Assembly (NCBI RefSeq): GCF_005405105.1
Contig: NZ_BJDK01000002.1
Span: forward strand, 1 to 46,544
Origin: Lactiplantibacillus dongliensis
GTDB lineage: Bacteria > Bacillota > Bacilli > Lactobacillales > Lactobacillaceae
Direction: 5' to 3'
Length of the DNA stretch: 46,544 bases
Under the pieces are notes generated by a model that was not told the origin of the DNA, did no database searches, and was given only the letters and a program-made list of their open reading frames with translations. Positions 25,328-34,700 of this stretch are shown here, in pieces. A program made the position numbers and the translations under genes. Numbering within the stretch: the first letter of the stretch is position 1; the number at the start of each line of letters is the position of its first letter.

Positions 25328-26218
25328 ATGGCAAAGCCACGAGTCATTCTAATCACAGGTGCATCATCAGGAATTGGGAAAGCCACAGCGTTAAAGCTAC
25401 AGGCACAAGGCAATATTGTTTATGGTGCTGCCCGCCGAGTCGAAAAGATGACGGATCTAGCGGCCGCGGGGGTGCACGTCTTGAAGTTGGATGTGACGGA
25501 TGAAGCGACCTTGGTTGCAGCGGTTAAAACAATTGAAGCGGAACAACAACGTTTAGATGTGCTTATCAATAATGCGGGTTATGGCTCATATGGGTCACTG
25601 GAAGATGTGCCGTTGGCGGAAGGTGAGTATCAATTCAAAGTGAACGTCTTTGGTGTGATGCGGTTAACGCAACTGGTCTTGCCGATTATGCGGGCACAAC
25701 ACCGTGGTCGGATTATCAACGTGTCGTCCATCGGTGGGAAGATTTATCAGCCGTTGAGTGCGTGGTATATGGGTACCAAGCATGCGATCGAAGGGATGAG
25801 CGATACGTTGCGGATGGAACTAGCACCGTTCGGGATTGACGTGTCGATTATTGAACCGGGTGGCATTAAGACCGAATGGGCTGGCATCGCTGAAAAGAAA
25901 TTACTAGAAGTGTCTGGTGACACGGCTTATGGTCAGCAAGCACGTAACGTGGGGGCGATGCTCTCGTTGTTCGATACGTTTGCGTCTAATCCAGGTGTGA
26001 TTGCGAAATTGATGGTGCGGGCGGTCAATGATGTGAAGCCGAAGACTCGGTATCACGCTGGGATGGGTGCCGGGGTGTCATTAGCGGCGCGGCATTGGTT
26101 GTCTGATCGCCAGTTCGATAAGTTAATGAACCAAGCGACAGTTGGCGCGGCGAAACTAGCCCATTTTGCGCGTAAAGATGCGAAACGGGCTGGTAGTCGA
26201 CACTATCGGCATGGCTAA
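25328..26218 (+). CDS. Short-chain dehydrogenase/reductase
   Basis: 296 residues. It is a classical SDR: cofactor motif TGASSGIGKAT, structural NNAGYGSYG, catalytic Ser in NVSSIGG and Tyr-Lys in SAWYMGTKHAIEG (YxxxK), and the EPGGIKTEW block. Arg residues after the second strand (AARRVEK) suggest NADP(H). The C-terminal extension of about 45 residues is basic (RKDAKRAGSRHYRHG). GGGAGG precedes the ATG. It is divergent from the oxidoreductase operon and ends in a strong terminator. Substrate unknown. Confidence 0.92.
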   Translation: MAKPRVILITGASSGIGKATALKLQAQGNIVYGAARRVEKMTDLAAAGVHVLKLDVTDEATLVAAVKTIEAEQQRLDVLINNAGYGSYGSLEDVPLAEGEYQFKVNVFGVMRLTQLVLPIMRAQHRGRIINVSSIGGKIYQPLSAWYMGTKHAIEGMSDTLRMELAPFGIDVSIIEPGGIKTEWAGIAEKKLLEVSGDTAYGQQARNVGAMLSLFDTFASNPGVIAKLMVRAVNDVKPKTRYHAGMGAGVSLAARHWLSDRQFDKLMNQATVGAAKLAHFARKDAKRAGSRHYRHG

Positions 26219-26232
26219 CAGCAATCAAAAAA

Positions 26233-26275
26233 CGGCGTTCACAACTCAATGATGAGTGTTGTGAACGCCGCTTTT
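26233..26275. terminator. Bidirectional terminator
   Basis: A 13-bp perfect stem CGGCGTTCACAAC / GTTGTGAACGCCG, with A before and TTTT after, between convergent genes. Confidence 0.9.
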
Positions 26276-26281
26276 AGCTGA

Positions 26282-26977
26282 TCAGGCACAGTCAGTTGTA
26301 TCTTTAGGCAACCGCAATAAGCGGGGCTTGCCAAAGTAATAGCCCTGTTTGACGCCGATACCGAGTCGATTGCTTAATTGGTTATCCGGTTGATCTTCGA
26401 TACCTTCCAAGACCAGCCGTAAGTCATATTCGTTACTAATGGCACGCCAGAAACGAACCCGGCGCATCATCTCGGGGTCTTGAAAGTGTTGTTTGAAGTT
26501 TTGTAACGCAAACTTAATTTCACTGACGTACGGTAATAAATCACGAATCTCAGTGAAGTAGTTTTCGCCGCTGCCAACGTCATCTAATGACACTTCGATG
26601 CCGTGTTGGACGAACATTTTAAGGTGGGCTAAAACTGTGCTCGTACAATAGTCTTCAGTACTTTCGTCTTCCGTTAATTCGACGACCAATTTGGTTGGGT
26701 AGAGTTGAATCTGACACTGGATTAACGCTTGGGCAACCGCGGTGGTCATTAATTGCTGGCGGCTGATGTTTACCGAGCAATGTTGAACCTTGAGACCCAA
26801 AACCTTAGTGGTTTCGACTAATAAGTTGGCAAAAATCAACGGATCAATCGCAGTAAAGGAAGCCGGCAAACGCCAGCCAGACGCTGTTCGTTGACGAATT
26901 AATAGTTCATAGCCAGCGATCGTTTTGGTGACCGTATTAACTTGTGGTTGAACAAAGAAACGGTAAATGGGTTTCAA
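26282..26977 (-). CDS. EAL-domain protein (cyclic-di-GMP phosphodiesterase)
   Basis: 231 residues, a stand-alone EAL domain. The start is a TTG with AGGAGG seven bases before. Motif positions: YELLIR (ELL in place of EAL; the metal-binding Glu is kept), VNIS (Asn), VELTEDE (Glu), SLDDVGSGENYF (the DDFG-type Asp pair), EIKFAL (Lys), LEGIE (Glu) and QGYYFGKP (Gln). The main catalytic residues are thus present, so hydrolysis of cyclic-di-GMP to pGpG is plausible, although the loop departs from DDFGTG. No membrane or sensor domain. The two GGDEF genes at 28542-30957 are the obvious opposing partners. Confidence 0.9.
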   Translation of the reverse strand: MKPIYRFFVQPQVNTVTKTIAGYELLIRQRTASGWRLPASFTAIDPLIFANLLVETTKVLGLKVQHCSVNISRQQLMTTAVAQALIQCQIQLYPTKLVVELTEDESTEDYCTSTVLAHLKMFVQHGIEVSLDDVGSGENYFTEIRDLLPYVSEIKFALQNFKQHFQDPEMMRRVRFWRAISNEYDLRLVLEGIEDQPDNQLSNRLGIGVKQGYYFGKPRLLRLPKDTTDCA

Positions 26978-26998
26978 TCAAGGTCCTCCTGTGGCAGT

Positions 26999-27026
26999 TT
27001 GCTTTTAAGTTGAAAGTTAGTATAAT
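26999..27026 (+). promoter_or_regulatory. Promoter of the NADH oxidase/peroxidase-type gene
   Basis: -35 TTGCTT, 16-nt spacer, -10 TATAAT, reading toward the flavoprotein gene. It is 89 nt before the start, leaving an AT-rich 5' UTR. Confidence 0.6.
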
Positions 27027-27114
27027 ATTAGGGTTGTATATGTAATAATCATAAACGTATATGCGTATTAATATGATAAACTAATCTTTTGAAAAAAGAA
27101 AGGGGCTTTTGCCT

Positions 27115-28470
27115 TTGAAGATTGTTGTAGTAGGGTGTACACACGCAGGAATTGCAGCGATTAAACAAATTTTGAAGACTTATCCAACAGCGGATATCAC
27201 GGTCTATGAGCGTCAAGCAAACATTTCTTACCTATCATGTGCCACTTATTTACATATTGAAGGAACGGTGCCGCGGTTGGAAGATACCTTTTACGCGGAA
27301 CCAGCTGATTTTACCAAACAAGGGGTCCATATGCGGATTCAGCATGATGTCATTAAGATTGATGCTCAAAAGCAGACTGTTCGTGTTCAGAATTTAATCA
27401 CTAAAGCGATGCAAACCACCAGCTACGACAAGTTAATCATGGCAACTGGCTCCATTACGGCAATCCCGGCCATTACGGGAATCGAAAACCCCAAGGTAAT
27501 GCTTTGTAAAACTTATGATCAAGCTCACGATTTATGTACTGCCACCACGGATCAACCGCGGATTGCGATTCTGGGCGGCGGACACATCGGCGTCGAATTG
27601 GCAGAAGGTTATGCTAAGACGGGCCATCAAGTCACACTGTTTCAACGGCCTAAGTACTTATTAAATGATTATCTGGAACCAGCCTTGTCTGACGCAGTAC
27701 AGAAGTTGTTAGTGGCTAATGGCGTTCACGTGGTTACGGATACGACGGTTACCAGCTTTGAAGATGATGCCGCGGGTCACTTGGTAGTTGCGACCACGGC
27801 CGGAGACTTTGTTGTGGATATGGCCGCTGTCAGTGCCGGCATGTTACCAAATACGGAATTGTTGGCTGGTCAAGTTAAGATGACTAAAAAAGGTGCCATC
27901 ATCACGGATGATTATATGTATACTTCCAACGAAGCTATTCTAGCGGCGGGCGATGCGACGGTTATCCATGCTAATCCAACCCATACGCAGCGGTATGCCC
28001 CGTTGGCTTCACATGCGATTCGCCAAGGGACGCTAGCTGGGCTCAATGTTGGTGAACGACGTGTTCGGACGATGGGAACGCAATCGACGACGGGGATTAT
28101 GTTATTCGGGCATACGATCGCTGAAACTGGTGTGACCTTGAAACAAGCTCTAGCGGCGCACTTGAATGCAACAACGGCGCATTATAACGGCCCCTATCGA
28201 CCGGACTTTATGCCGGATGCGTTCGATGTCAATGTTGAACTGGTCTATGATCGAAATAGTCGTAAAGTACTTGGCGCTCAGATTATGAGTCAACATAGCG
28301 TAGCCCAATCAGCGAACGTTGTGTCAGTTTTGATGCAAAATAACGGTACGATTGACCAATTGGCCATGGTTGACATGTTGTTTTCGCCGAACTTTAACAA
28401 TCCATTTGATTACTTGAATTTAGTCGGCCAAATTGCGGTTGAACAAGAAGGCGGCTATGTTCGTAGTTAG
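27115..28470 (+). CDS. FAD-dependent NADH oxidase / NADH peroxidase / CoA-disulfide reductase family
   Basis: 451 residues from the TTG at 27115, nine bases after AAAGGGG; a TTG two codons earlier is too close. FAD motif KIVVVGCTHAG, redox-active Cys42 in NISYLSCATYL, ATG block MATGSITAIPAI, NADH motif AILGGGHIGVELAEGYAKTG, the second FAD motif AILAAGDATVI, and a C-terminal dimer domain ending in FSPNFNNPFDYLNL. Single-Cys members use a sulfenic acid and reduce oxygen to water or peroxide to water with NADH. Which of these applies cannot be decided by eye. It probably protects against oxygen and regenerates NAD+. It lies between the EAL and GGDEF genes. Confidence 0.9.
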   Translation: MKIVVVGCTHAGIAAIKQILKTYPTADITVYERQANISYLSCATYLHIEGTVPRLEDTFYAEPADFTKQGVHMRIQHDVIKIDAQKQTVRVQNLITKAMQTTSYDKLIMATGSITAIPAITGIENPKVMLCKTYDQAHDLCTATTDQPRIAILGGGHIGVELAEGYAKTGHQVTLFQRPKYLLNDYLEPALSDAVQKLLVANGVHVVTDTTVTSFEDDAAGHLVVATTAGDFVVDMAAVSAGMLPNTELLAGQVKMTKKGAIITDDYMYTSNEAILAAGDATVIHANPTHTQRYAPLASHAIRQGTLAGLNVGERRVRTMGTQSTTGIMLFGHTIAETGVTLKQALAAHLNATTAHYNGPYRPDFMPDAFDVNVELVYDRNSRKVLGAQIMSQHSVAQSANVVSVLMQNNGTIDQLAMVDMLFSPNFNNPFDYLNLVGQIAVEQEGGYVRS

Positions 28471-28541
28471 TGCTGATTTGGGGTTAGCCTAATTGGCTCA
28501 CCAAAGCTAGTGGCAAGCGGATTGAAAAGGAAGGTGACGTG

Positions 28542-29672
28542 ATGACCTGGACGAACTGGCACGTGGCCCCGTTTGTGACTAGTGTGTTCTTTGTTTTAGG
28601 GGTCTTAACGCTGTACTGGGCAAGTGTGAGTTGGCTTAAACGCTGGATTCATGGGCATCACTGGGAGATTACCGATCGGACCATTGAGACTTGGTATGGT
28701 GTGCTTTACATGGTGACGTTCACGTTTAGCTTGCAGGCCCTAGTGGTTGGTCAGACTTATGATTGGCAGTTCATGAATTTCCAACTAATGGCGATTATTT
28801 TTTGTGGTTACTTTTTGAGTGACCGGGTGGCCGGTATTTGGCTATTTCCCACCGTCATTGTGTTTATGATCTACAATCATTCAATGACATCCTGGTTGTC
28901 TTGGGGACATACGGTGACGCTGTGTGTCCTATTCTGGGGGCTGAATATCGCTTATCGTAAGTGGCATACACGACGATTGGCACCAGTAATCTATCTTGCA
29001 ATTATCATCCCATGCGGCTGGTTGTTGTGGTATTGGATGAAGCTGAAGTATCAGTTGAGTTGGCGGATGCTGACGCTGCAGTGGCTCTATCTAGTAGTCT
29101 TTGCCATCTTATTGTATAGCTATGTGATCATGTTGACCCGGGATAGTGAATTGAAACAACGGCTAAAACGGTTTGCCAGTCATGATTCATTGACGCAGAC
29201 GGCCAATTTTGCGGCCTATGTTGAAGTCGGGGACTGTTGGTTTGCGAAGTGCAAACGCACGGATCAGCCGTTGACAATGATGATGTTTGATATTGACCAT
29301 TTTAAACAGATTAACGATACCCATGGTCATTTAGCTGGCGATGATGTCTTACAACAAGTTGTGGCGACCGTTCAAACCGTACTTGACGAAACTGATCCGC
29401 GGATTCGACTCTTTCGGACCGGGGGCGAGGAGTTTAACCTCTTGTTCTCAGATTATCACTTGGCCGCTACCCAACCGATCGTGGCGCAGATTTTTAGTGC
29501 CGTCAATCATTTGCAAGTTGTCGCTGACGGTCTGCAGATTGCACCGACGATTTCGGTGGGCGTGTCCGAGTTACAAGGTGTGGACCATGAGCTGATTGAT
29601 TTATATAATCGCGTTGATCGTAACTTATATCATTCGAAACGGAATGGTCGGATGCAGATTACGAGCGCGTAA
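28542..29672 (+). CDS. Membrane GGDEF protein (diguanylate cyclase), paralogue 1
   Basis: 376 residues from the ATG at 28542 with AAGG upstream. The N-terminal 200 residues contain six or seven membrane helices of a 5TM/MASE-like sensor type (APFVTSVFFVLGVLTLYW, FMNFQLMAIIFCGYFL and others). A GGDEF domain follows from about residue 210: SHDSLTQTANFAAY, MMFDIDHFKQINDTHGHLAGDDVL, active-site RTGGEEF (about 292-298) and ISVGVSEL. GGEEF is a functional variant, so cyclic-di-GMP synthesis is expected. The RxxD inhibitory site is not present five residues before GGEEF. It follows the flavoprotein by 71 nt and is nearly duplicated by the next gene. Confidence 0.92.
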   Translation: MTWTNWHVAPFVTSVFFVLGVLTLYWASVSWLKRWIHGHHWEITDRTIETWYGVLYMVTFTFSLQALVVGQTYDWQFMNFQLMAIIFCGYFLSDRVAGIWLFPTVIVFMIYNHSMTSWLSWGHTVTLCVLFWGLNIAYRKWHTRRLAPVIYLAIIIPCGWLLWYWMKLKYQLSWRMLTLQWLYLVVFAILLYSYVIMLTRDSELKQRLKRFASHDSLTQTANFAAYVEVGDCWFAKCKRTDQPLTMMMFDIDHFKQINDTHGHLAGDDVLQQVVATVQTVLDETDPRIRLFRTGGEEFNLLFSDYHLAATQPIVAQIFSAVNHLQVVADGLQIAPTISVGVSELQGVDHELIDLYNRVDRNLYHSKRNGRMQITSA

Positions 29673-29826
29673 CTGATTCGGCAAGACGTTATCCAAACTA
29701 TGGGTGACGTTTTTTTGTTACTTGATATAGGGGGCCGTTACCGGAAAGTACCGCTATTCTTAAGCGTTAATGGTATAGTTAATATAAATGAACACAAGCG
29801 TCGTGTTGGATAGAGAAGGTGATGAG

Positions 29827-30957
29827 ATGACTTGGACGCATTGGCATGTGGCACCGTTCGTGACTAGTGTCTTCTTTGTCTTAGGCGTGTTGACACTATA
29901 TTGGGCAACCATTAGGTCGTTAGAAGCCTGGGTACATGACCACCACTGGGAGATTGCCGATCATACGTTGGAAGCTTGGTATGGCATGGTTTATATGGTG
30001 GCGTTCACGTTTGGCCTGCAGACGTTAATTGTGGGCCAAACGTATAATTGGCAATTTATGAACTTTCAGTTGATTGCCATTATTTTCTGTGGGTACTTTT
30101 TAAACATCCGGATTCCACCGTTATGGTTGTTCCCAATCGTGGTGGCTTTCATGGCTTACAACCATTCCCTATTCGTTTGGCAATCTTGGGGGCATGCGTT
30201 GACCTTACTAGTCTTTTTCTGGTTGCTGAATGTGGTGCAACGGAAGTTTCGGACCACGCGGGTGGCGCCGATGATGTACTTAGTTGTGGTGGTCCCGTTC
30301 GGCTGGTTGTTGTGGTATTGGATGCGGTTGAAGCATCAATTGAGTTGGCATACCGTGACGATGCAGTGGCTGTACTTAGTCGTCTTTGCTATCTTGGTGT
30401 ATAGCTATGTGATCATGTTGACGCATGACAGTGAATTAAAGCAACGACTGCAACGGTTTGCTAGTCATGATTCACTGACACATGCAGCGAACTTTGCGGC
30501 GTATGTTGAAGCGAGTCAGTATTGGTTCGATAAGAGTAAGCACGATGCGCAACCGCTAGCCATGATGATGTTTGATATTGATCACTTTAAACGAATTAAT
30601 GATACTTATGGGCATTTAGCTGGCGATGACGTTTTACAACAAGTTGTGGTGACGGTTCAGACGGTGATCGATGCCAATGATTCGCAGATCAAGTTATATC
30701 GAACGGGTGGTGAGGAGTTTAACCTCTTATTCCCGGATTATCGATTAGCTGCCACACAAGCGACCGTTGCCCAGATCTTTAATGCCGTGAATCACCTGAA
30801 AGTCATCGCTGGTGGGGCGCAGATTGAACCCACCATTTCAGTTGGCGTGACCGAATTACGGGCGATTGATGCGGAACCGCTGGACTTTTATAATCGTGTT
30901 GACCAGAACTTGTATCATTCCAAGCAAAATGGTCGGATGCAGATTACGAGTGCTTAA
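29827..30957 (+). CDS. Membrane GGDEF protein (diguanylate cyclase), paralogue 2
   Basis: 376 residues, exactly the same length as its neighbour, from the ATG at 29827 behind AGAAGGTGATGAG; an ATG 13 codons earlier lacks a ribosome site. The same membrane sensor and GGDEF domain are kept (MMFDIDHFKRINDTYGHLAGDDVL, RTGGEEF), with many substitutions spread over the sensor helices and almost none in the catalytic motifs. This is a tandem duplication whose sensors have diverged. The short upstream space (154 nt) holds its own possible promoter (TATAGTTAATATAAAT), so expression may be separate. Confidence 0.92.
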   Translation: MTWTHWHVAPFVTSVFFVLGVLTLYWATIRSLEAWVHDHHWEIADHTLEAWYGMVYMVAFTFGLQTLIVGQTYNWQFMNFQLIAIIFCGYFLNIRIPPLWLFPIVVAFMAYNHSLFVWQSWGHALTLLVFFWLLNVVQRKFRTTRVAPMMYLVVVVPFGWLLWYWMRLKHQLSWHTVTMQWLYLVVFAILVYSYVIMLTHDSELKQRLQRFASHDSLTHAANFAAYVEASQYWFDKSKHDAQPLAMMMFDIDHFKRINDTYGHLAGDDVLQQVVVTVQTVIDANDSQIKLYRTGGEEFNLLFPDYRLAATQATVAQIFNAVNHLKVIAGGAQIEPTISVGVTELRAIDAEPLDFYNRVDQNLYHSKQNGRMQITSA

Positions 30958-30976
30958 TAAGCTATATTTTAAGTCA

Positions 30977-31027
30977 AAACAAGTTTGTAATTATCCAAGT
31001 TAGTTGGGTAATTGCGAGCTTGTTTTT
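30977..31027 (+). terminator. Terminator after the second GGDEF gene
   Basis: AAACAAG...TAATTATCC pairing with GGGTAATT...CTTGTTT, followed by TTTT. Confidence 0.8.
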
Positions 31028-31060
31028 TAATTTTAGTGATTAAGATTAATTAATTGAGTA

Positions 31061-31230
31061 CGCTTGGTGTTAGTTGAAATTGCCGCCTGCCGGTTGGTTC
31101 CTAAAACGCTGGAACGCCATGGGCCATTTTGAAGCCAAAAAAGCGGTCTTCAAAACTGGCCTTGGCCTAAGTCCGAGTAGACCACTCGCACTAAGGCCAA
31201 CGACACGGCTGAGCATTTTAGGAACCAACC
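31061..31230 (+). repeat. Dispersed hairpin element, copy D
   Basis: It begins CGCTTGGTGTTAGTTG and contains a perfect 15-bp terminal inverted repeat GGTTGGTTCCTAAAA (31092-31106) / TTTTAGGAACCAACC (31216-31230), with GCTGGAACGCC and GGCTGAGC continuing the arms, and an inner hairpin TTTTGAAG / CTTCAAAA. It is separated by 51 nt from copy C, which lies in the opposite orientation. Confidence 0.85.
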
Positions 31231-31281
31231 TTTCGGCTAAGTGACTGGACTGAAAATAATCAATCAATAATTTTTTTATTC

Positions 31282-31467
31282 CCAGTAGTTAACGGCGGGC
31301 GGGCCAGAATTGGCTCAGTGGTGTCGTCTGACTTAGTCGAGTGATTTTCTCGAGTTAGTCAAAGCCCGACTTATGGGACCGCTTTGTGGCTCATAAACGC
31401 GGTCACCACGTTCCAGCCGATTCTGGACCAACCAGAGTGACAATTTAAACCAACCAGCACCAAGCGT
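31282..31467 (-). repeat. Dispersed hairpin element, copy C
   Basis: Read on the minus strand: CGCTTGGTGCTGGTTGG, GTCACTCTGGTTGGTCCAG, GCTGGAACGTGGTGACCG, inner arms, CACCACTGAGCCAATTCTGG, CCCGCCGTTAACTA. This shares both edges with copies A and B. The remaining upstream part of the gap (31468-31710) is AT-rich promoter region of the adhesin gene, with TTGACG at 31613 as a possible -35. Confidence 0.85.
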
Positions 31468-31710
31468 TAAGTAAAGAGATTGCTACTTACGACTATTAAA
31501 AGCCTTTTACACATTGCGTGATATCAAAATCGTCTGAAGTGCTTGATGAAATATGACATAATTAATTAAATCACATAATCAATCTGTTATTATAGCAAAG
31601 TTTCCTGTATAGTTGACGTATAACTAACAGTTAATGATAGCAAGTATTTTTTGTGATAAAGGGGATTGTTTTGGTGGTTACATAGGGAAACCTTTAAAGG
31701 AGGAGCATAA

Positions 31711-34700
31711 ATGATTAAAATCAGCGATTCGAAAATACATTATAAGATGTACAAACGGGGACGATTTTGGGTATTTGCTGGCATTACAGGATTAGTTGTT
31801 TTACAGGGTATGACTAGTGTGGCACAGGCGGATACGGCCACACCAAGTAGCGATGTCGATGTGGTGACATCAATCCCTAGGACGACGACCAAGGAAATTA
31901 TTTTAAAAGATCAAAATGAAAGCGTTACCACAAGTGGTTCTGTCGATGGTGATTCGGGGACGCCCACCTCTTCAGTAGTTGACTCAGTAGCTAGTGGTAG
32001 TGAATAAACTAGTATGGCAACTAGTTCAGCAACTGAGGTGGAAAGTGAAACGAGTGAAGCAGTAAAGAGCCAATCTATCTCGGGTAGTAGTTATGCTGAA
32101 CCTAGTCAAGCATCGGCGGCCCCAGTTAGGGAGTCAGTTACTGTGTCTAATGCTGGCAGTCAGGTGTCTGGTGCACCATCGGAAGTCGCCAAAGCGATCA
32201 CTTCAGCGAATACAGTATTAGCACAACCAGCGGCCCCGGGTGATGAGGATGCTGACGGTGTGATGAGACCGCTAGCAAGTCTGGCCAGGGCACCTAAAAT
32301 GGCGCGTAGCTTAGTGGCTGATGAAAACGTTATAGTGGGAAACGGCGTGATTGGGGAAGTTAACTGGACAATTAATGAAACTGGGTTATTGAAATTGGGT
32401 GGGGGTCAGTTACGATTACCGGGACAGAATATTTATACCTATAGTAATCAGATTAGTCGTTTTGGCAGTTTGTCAAAGATTACAAAGATAGTGTTAACAG
32501 CACCAATTATTGTATCGGGAACTGTTGAAACACTCTTTGCTAACAAGCCAAACCTAACTGAGATTACGGGTTTAGAATATTTTGATACTCAGAGTATAAC
32601 TAATATGAGTGGGATGTTTAGAGGAGATAGCCAACTAACTAATCTAGACTTAAGTCACTTTAAAACTAGCAATGTCAGCAATATGGAGAGTATGTTTGAG
32701 AATGTGAGTTCACTGACTAGCTTGAATTTGAGTAATTTTGAAACTGGCAATGTTAGCAATATGGAGAGTATGTTTGAGAATGCGAGTTCGTTGATAAGCT
32801 TGGATTTGAGCAGCTTTATTACTGGAAACGTTAAGAATATGGCCGAAATGTTTAGTGGTGATGAACAACTGGCAAACTTAAACATCAGTCAGTTTGATAC
32901 AAGCCTTGTAGGCGACATGAAAAGTATGTTTGAAAATGCGAGTTCGCTAACTGTTCTAGACTTAAGTCACTTTAAAACAGAAAATGTGTGTAATATGAGT
33001 GACATGTTTAGCGGTGATGCTTCATTGACTAAATTAGACCTCGGTAACTTTAAGACGAGTCTTGTTGAAGATATGAGCGGCATGTTTTATGGTATGACTA
33101 ATTTAAGTGAACTTGACATCTCGAATTTTGATACTAGTAATGTAAAAAATATGGATAGCATGTTCAGTAATAGTCTTGCTCTAACCAAATTAGATTTATT
33201 TAATTTCGATACTAGTAAGGTGAGTAATATGCGCTACATGTTCAATGAGATGAGCGCACTGACAGAGTTAAACGTCTCGAGTTTTAATACCAAGCTTGTC
33301 ACCAATATGGACCACATGTTTTGTTGGAATCAGTCGATTACTAAATTGGATGTTTCAAGATTTGATACTGCTAACGTTAAAAATATGATTAACATGTTTG
33401 CATGGATGTCTAAAGTGACTACATTAGATGTCACGAGTTTTGATACCAGTAACGTTGAAAACATGTCTGGCATGTTTTCTGGAATGAACTCCTTAAACAA
33501 ACTTGATGTTTCGAATTTTGATACAACAAAAGTTAAATCTATGTCTAGCATGTTTAGTACGGATAGTAGCTTAACGGAACTAGATGTTTCAAACTTTAAA
33601 ACTAGTGCAGTTAGTACGATGTGGGCGATGTTTCAAGGACTTAGTAGTATCAAGGTACTTGATGTTTCGAACTTTGACACTGGAAATGTTGAAACAATGA
33701 GCCGAATGTTTCAGGGGGTTAGTCAAGTTCAGACGCTAGATGTTTCAGGTTTTACTACGGACAAAGTTAAAAGCATGGAGAAAATGTTTGAAGATGTATC
33801 TAGTGTTACGGAACTGAATCTGTCAGGCTGGAATACAACGCAAGTAGGATTGCCTTTGGAAAATCATGCAGTGGCTAGTATGGAATCAATGTTTCAAAAT
33901 ATGACATCTTTAGAAAAACTCGATGTATCGAACTTTGATACAAGCAATGTGACAGATATGAGTTATATGTTCTCAGGGCTGTCTAAATTGTCTGAATTGG
34001 ATGTCAGTAGCTTTGAGACGTCCGCAGTGACTAATATGGATTTCATGTTTAATGAGATGTCAGCATTAAGGTCATTAGATATTTCAAAATTTTCAGATAT
34101 AGGAATTGAGAAAAATCGATCTCATAACTGGTTAGATAAGCTCTCTCACTTGCGAGTACTTAAACTAGAACCACGTTTGAGTCATAGTAGTATATTTAAT
34201 AGCGTGTTGGTTGATCCTAGCGATCCGGGACATTGGCAACGTGTCGGTACCGGAACGATTGACCAACCAGCCGGAGCAAGCTATAGTTCTGTAGCTTTAA
34301 GGGCACAGTACGCGCCTGAGATGGCCGATATGTACGTTTGGGTACGACGCCAATTAGGCCGAGTTGTAACCACTAAGACCGTCACTCGCCAAGTCGATTA
34401 TTTAGATCAGGGGACGGACACGTTGTTAGATCGTGTTACTCACCAAGTCACTTATGCTAAGTTTGCCTTAATCGATACGTTTACCAACAAAATAGTTGGC
34501 TATGACTTGAATTATGATATGGTTGCCGATATCAGCGATCCGCAAAAGGCATGGGTCCTAACCAGTCAAAGTGCCAGCCTACCAACAATTGACAGCCCAG
34601 ATTTCAGTAATCTCGGTTACCAAGAACCATCGCAAGCACAAGTCGCAGCCCAAACTATCGACAGTGATTATGCAACGACTGACCTTAACTTACCGCTTAT

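Noticed and set aside
31070-31267. 65-aa minus-strand open frame in the adhesin upstream region
   Set aside because: It lies wholly inside hairpin element D and has no ribosome site; the frame follows from the repeat sequence.
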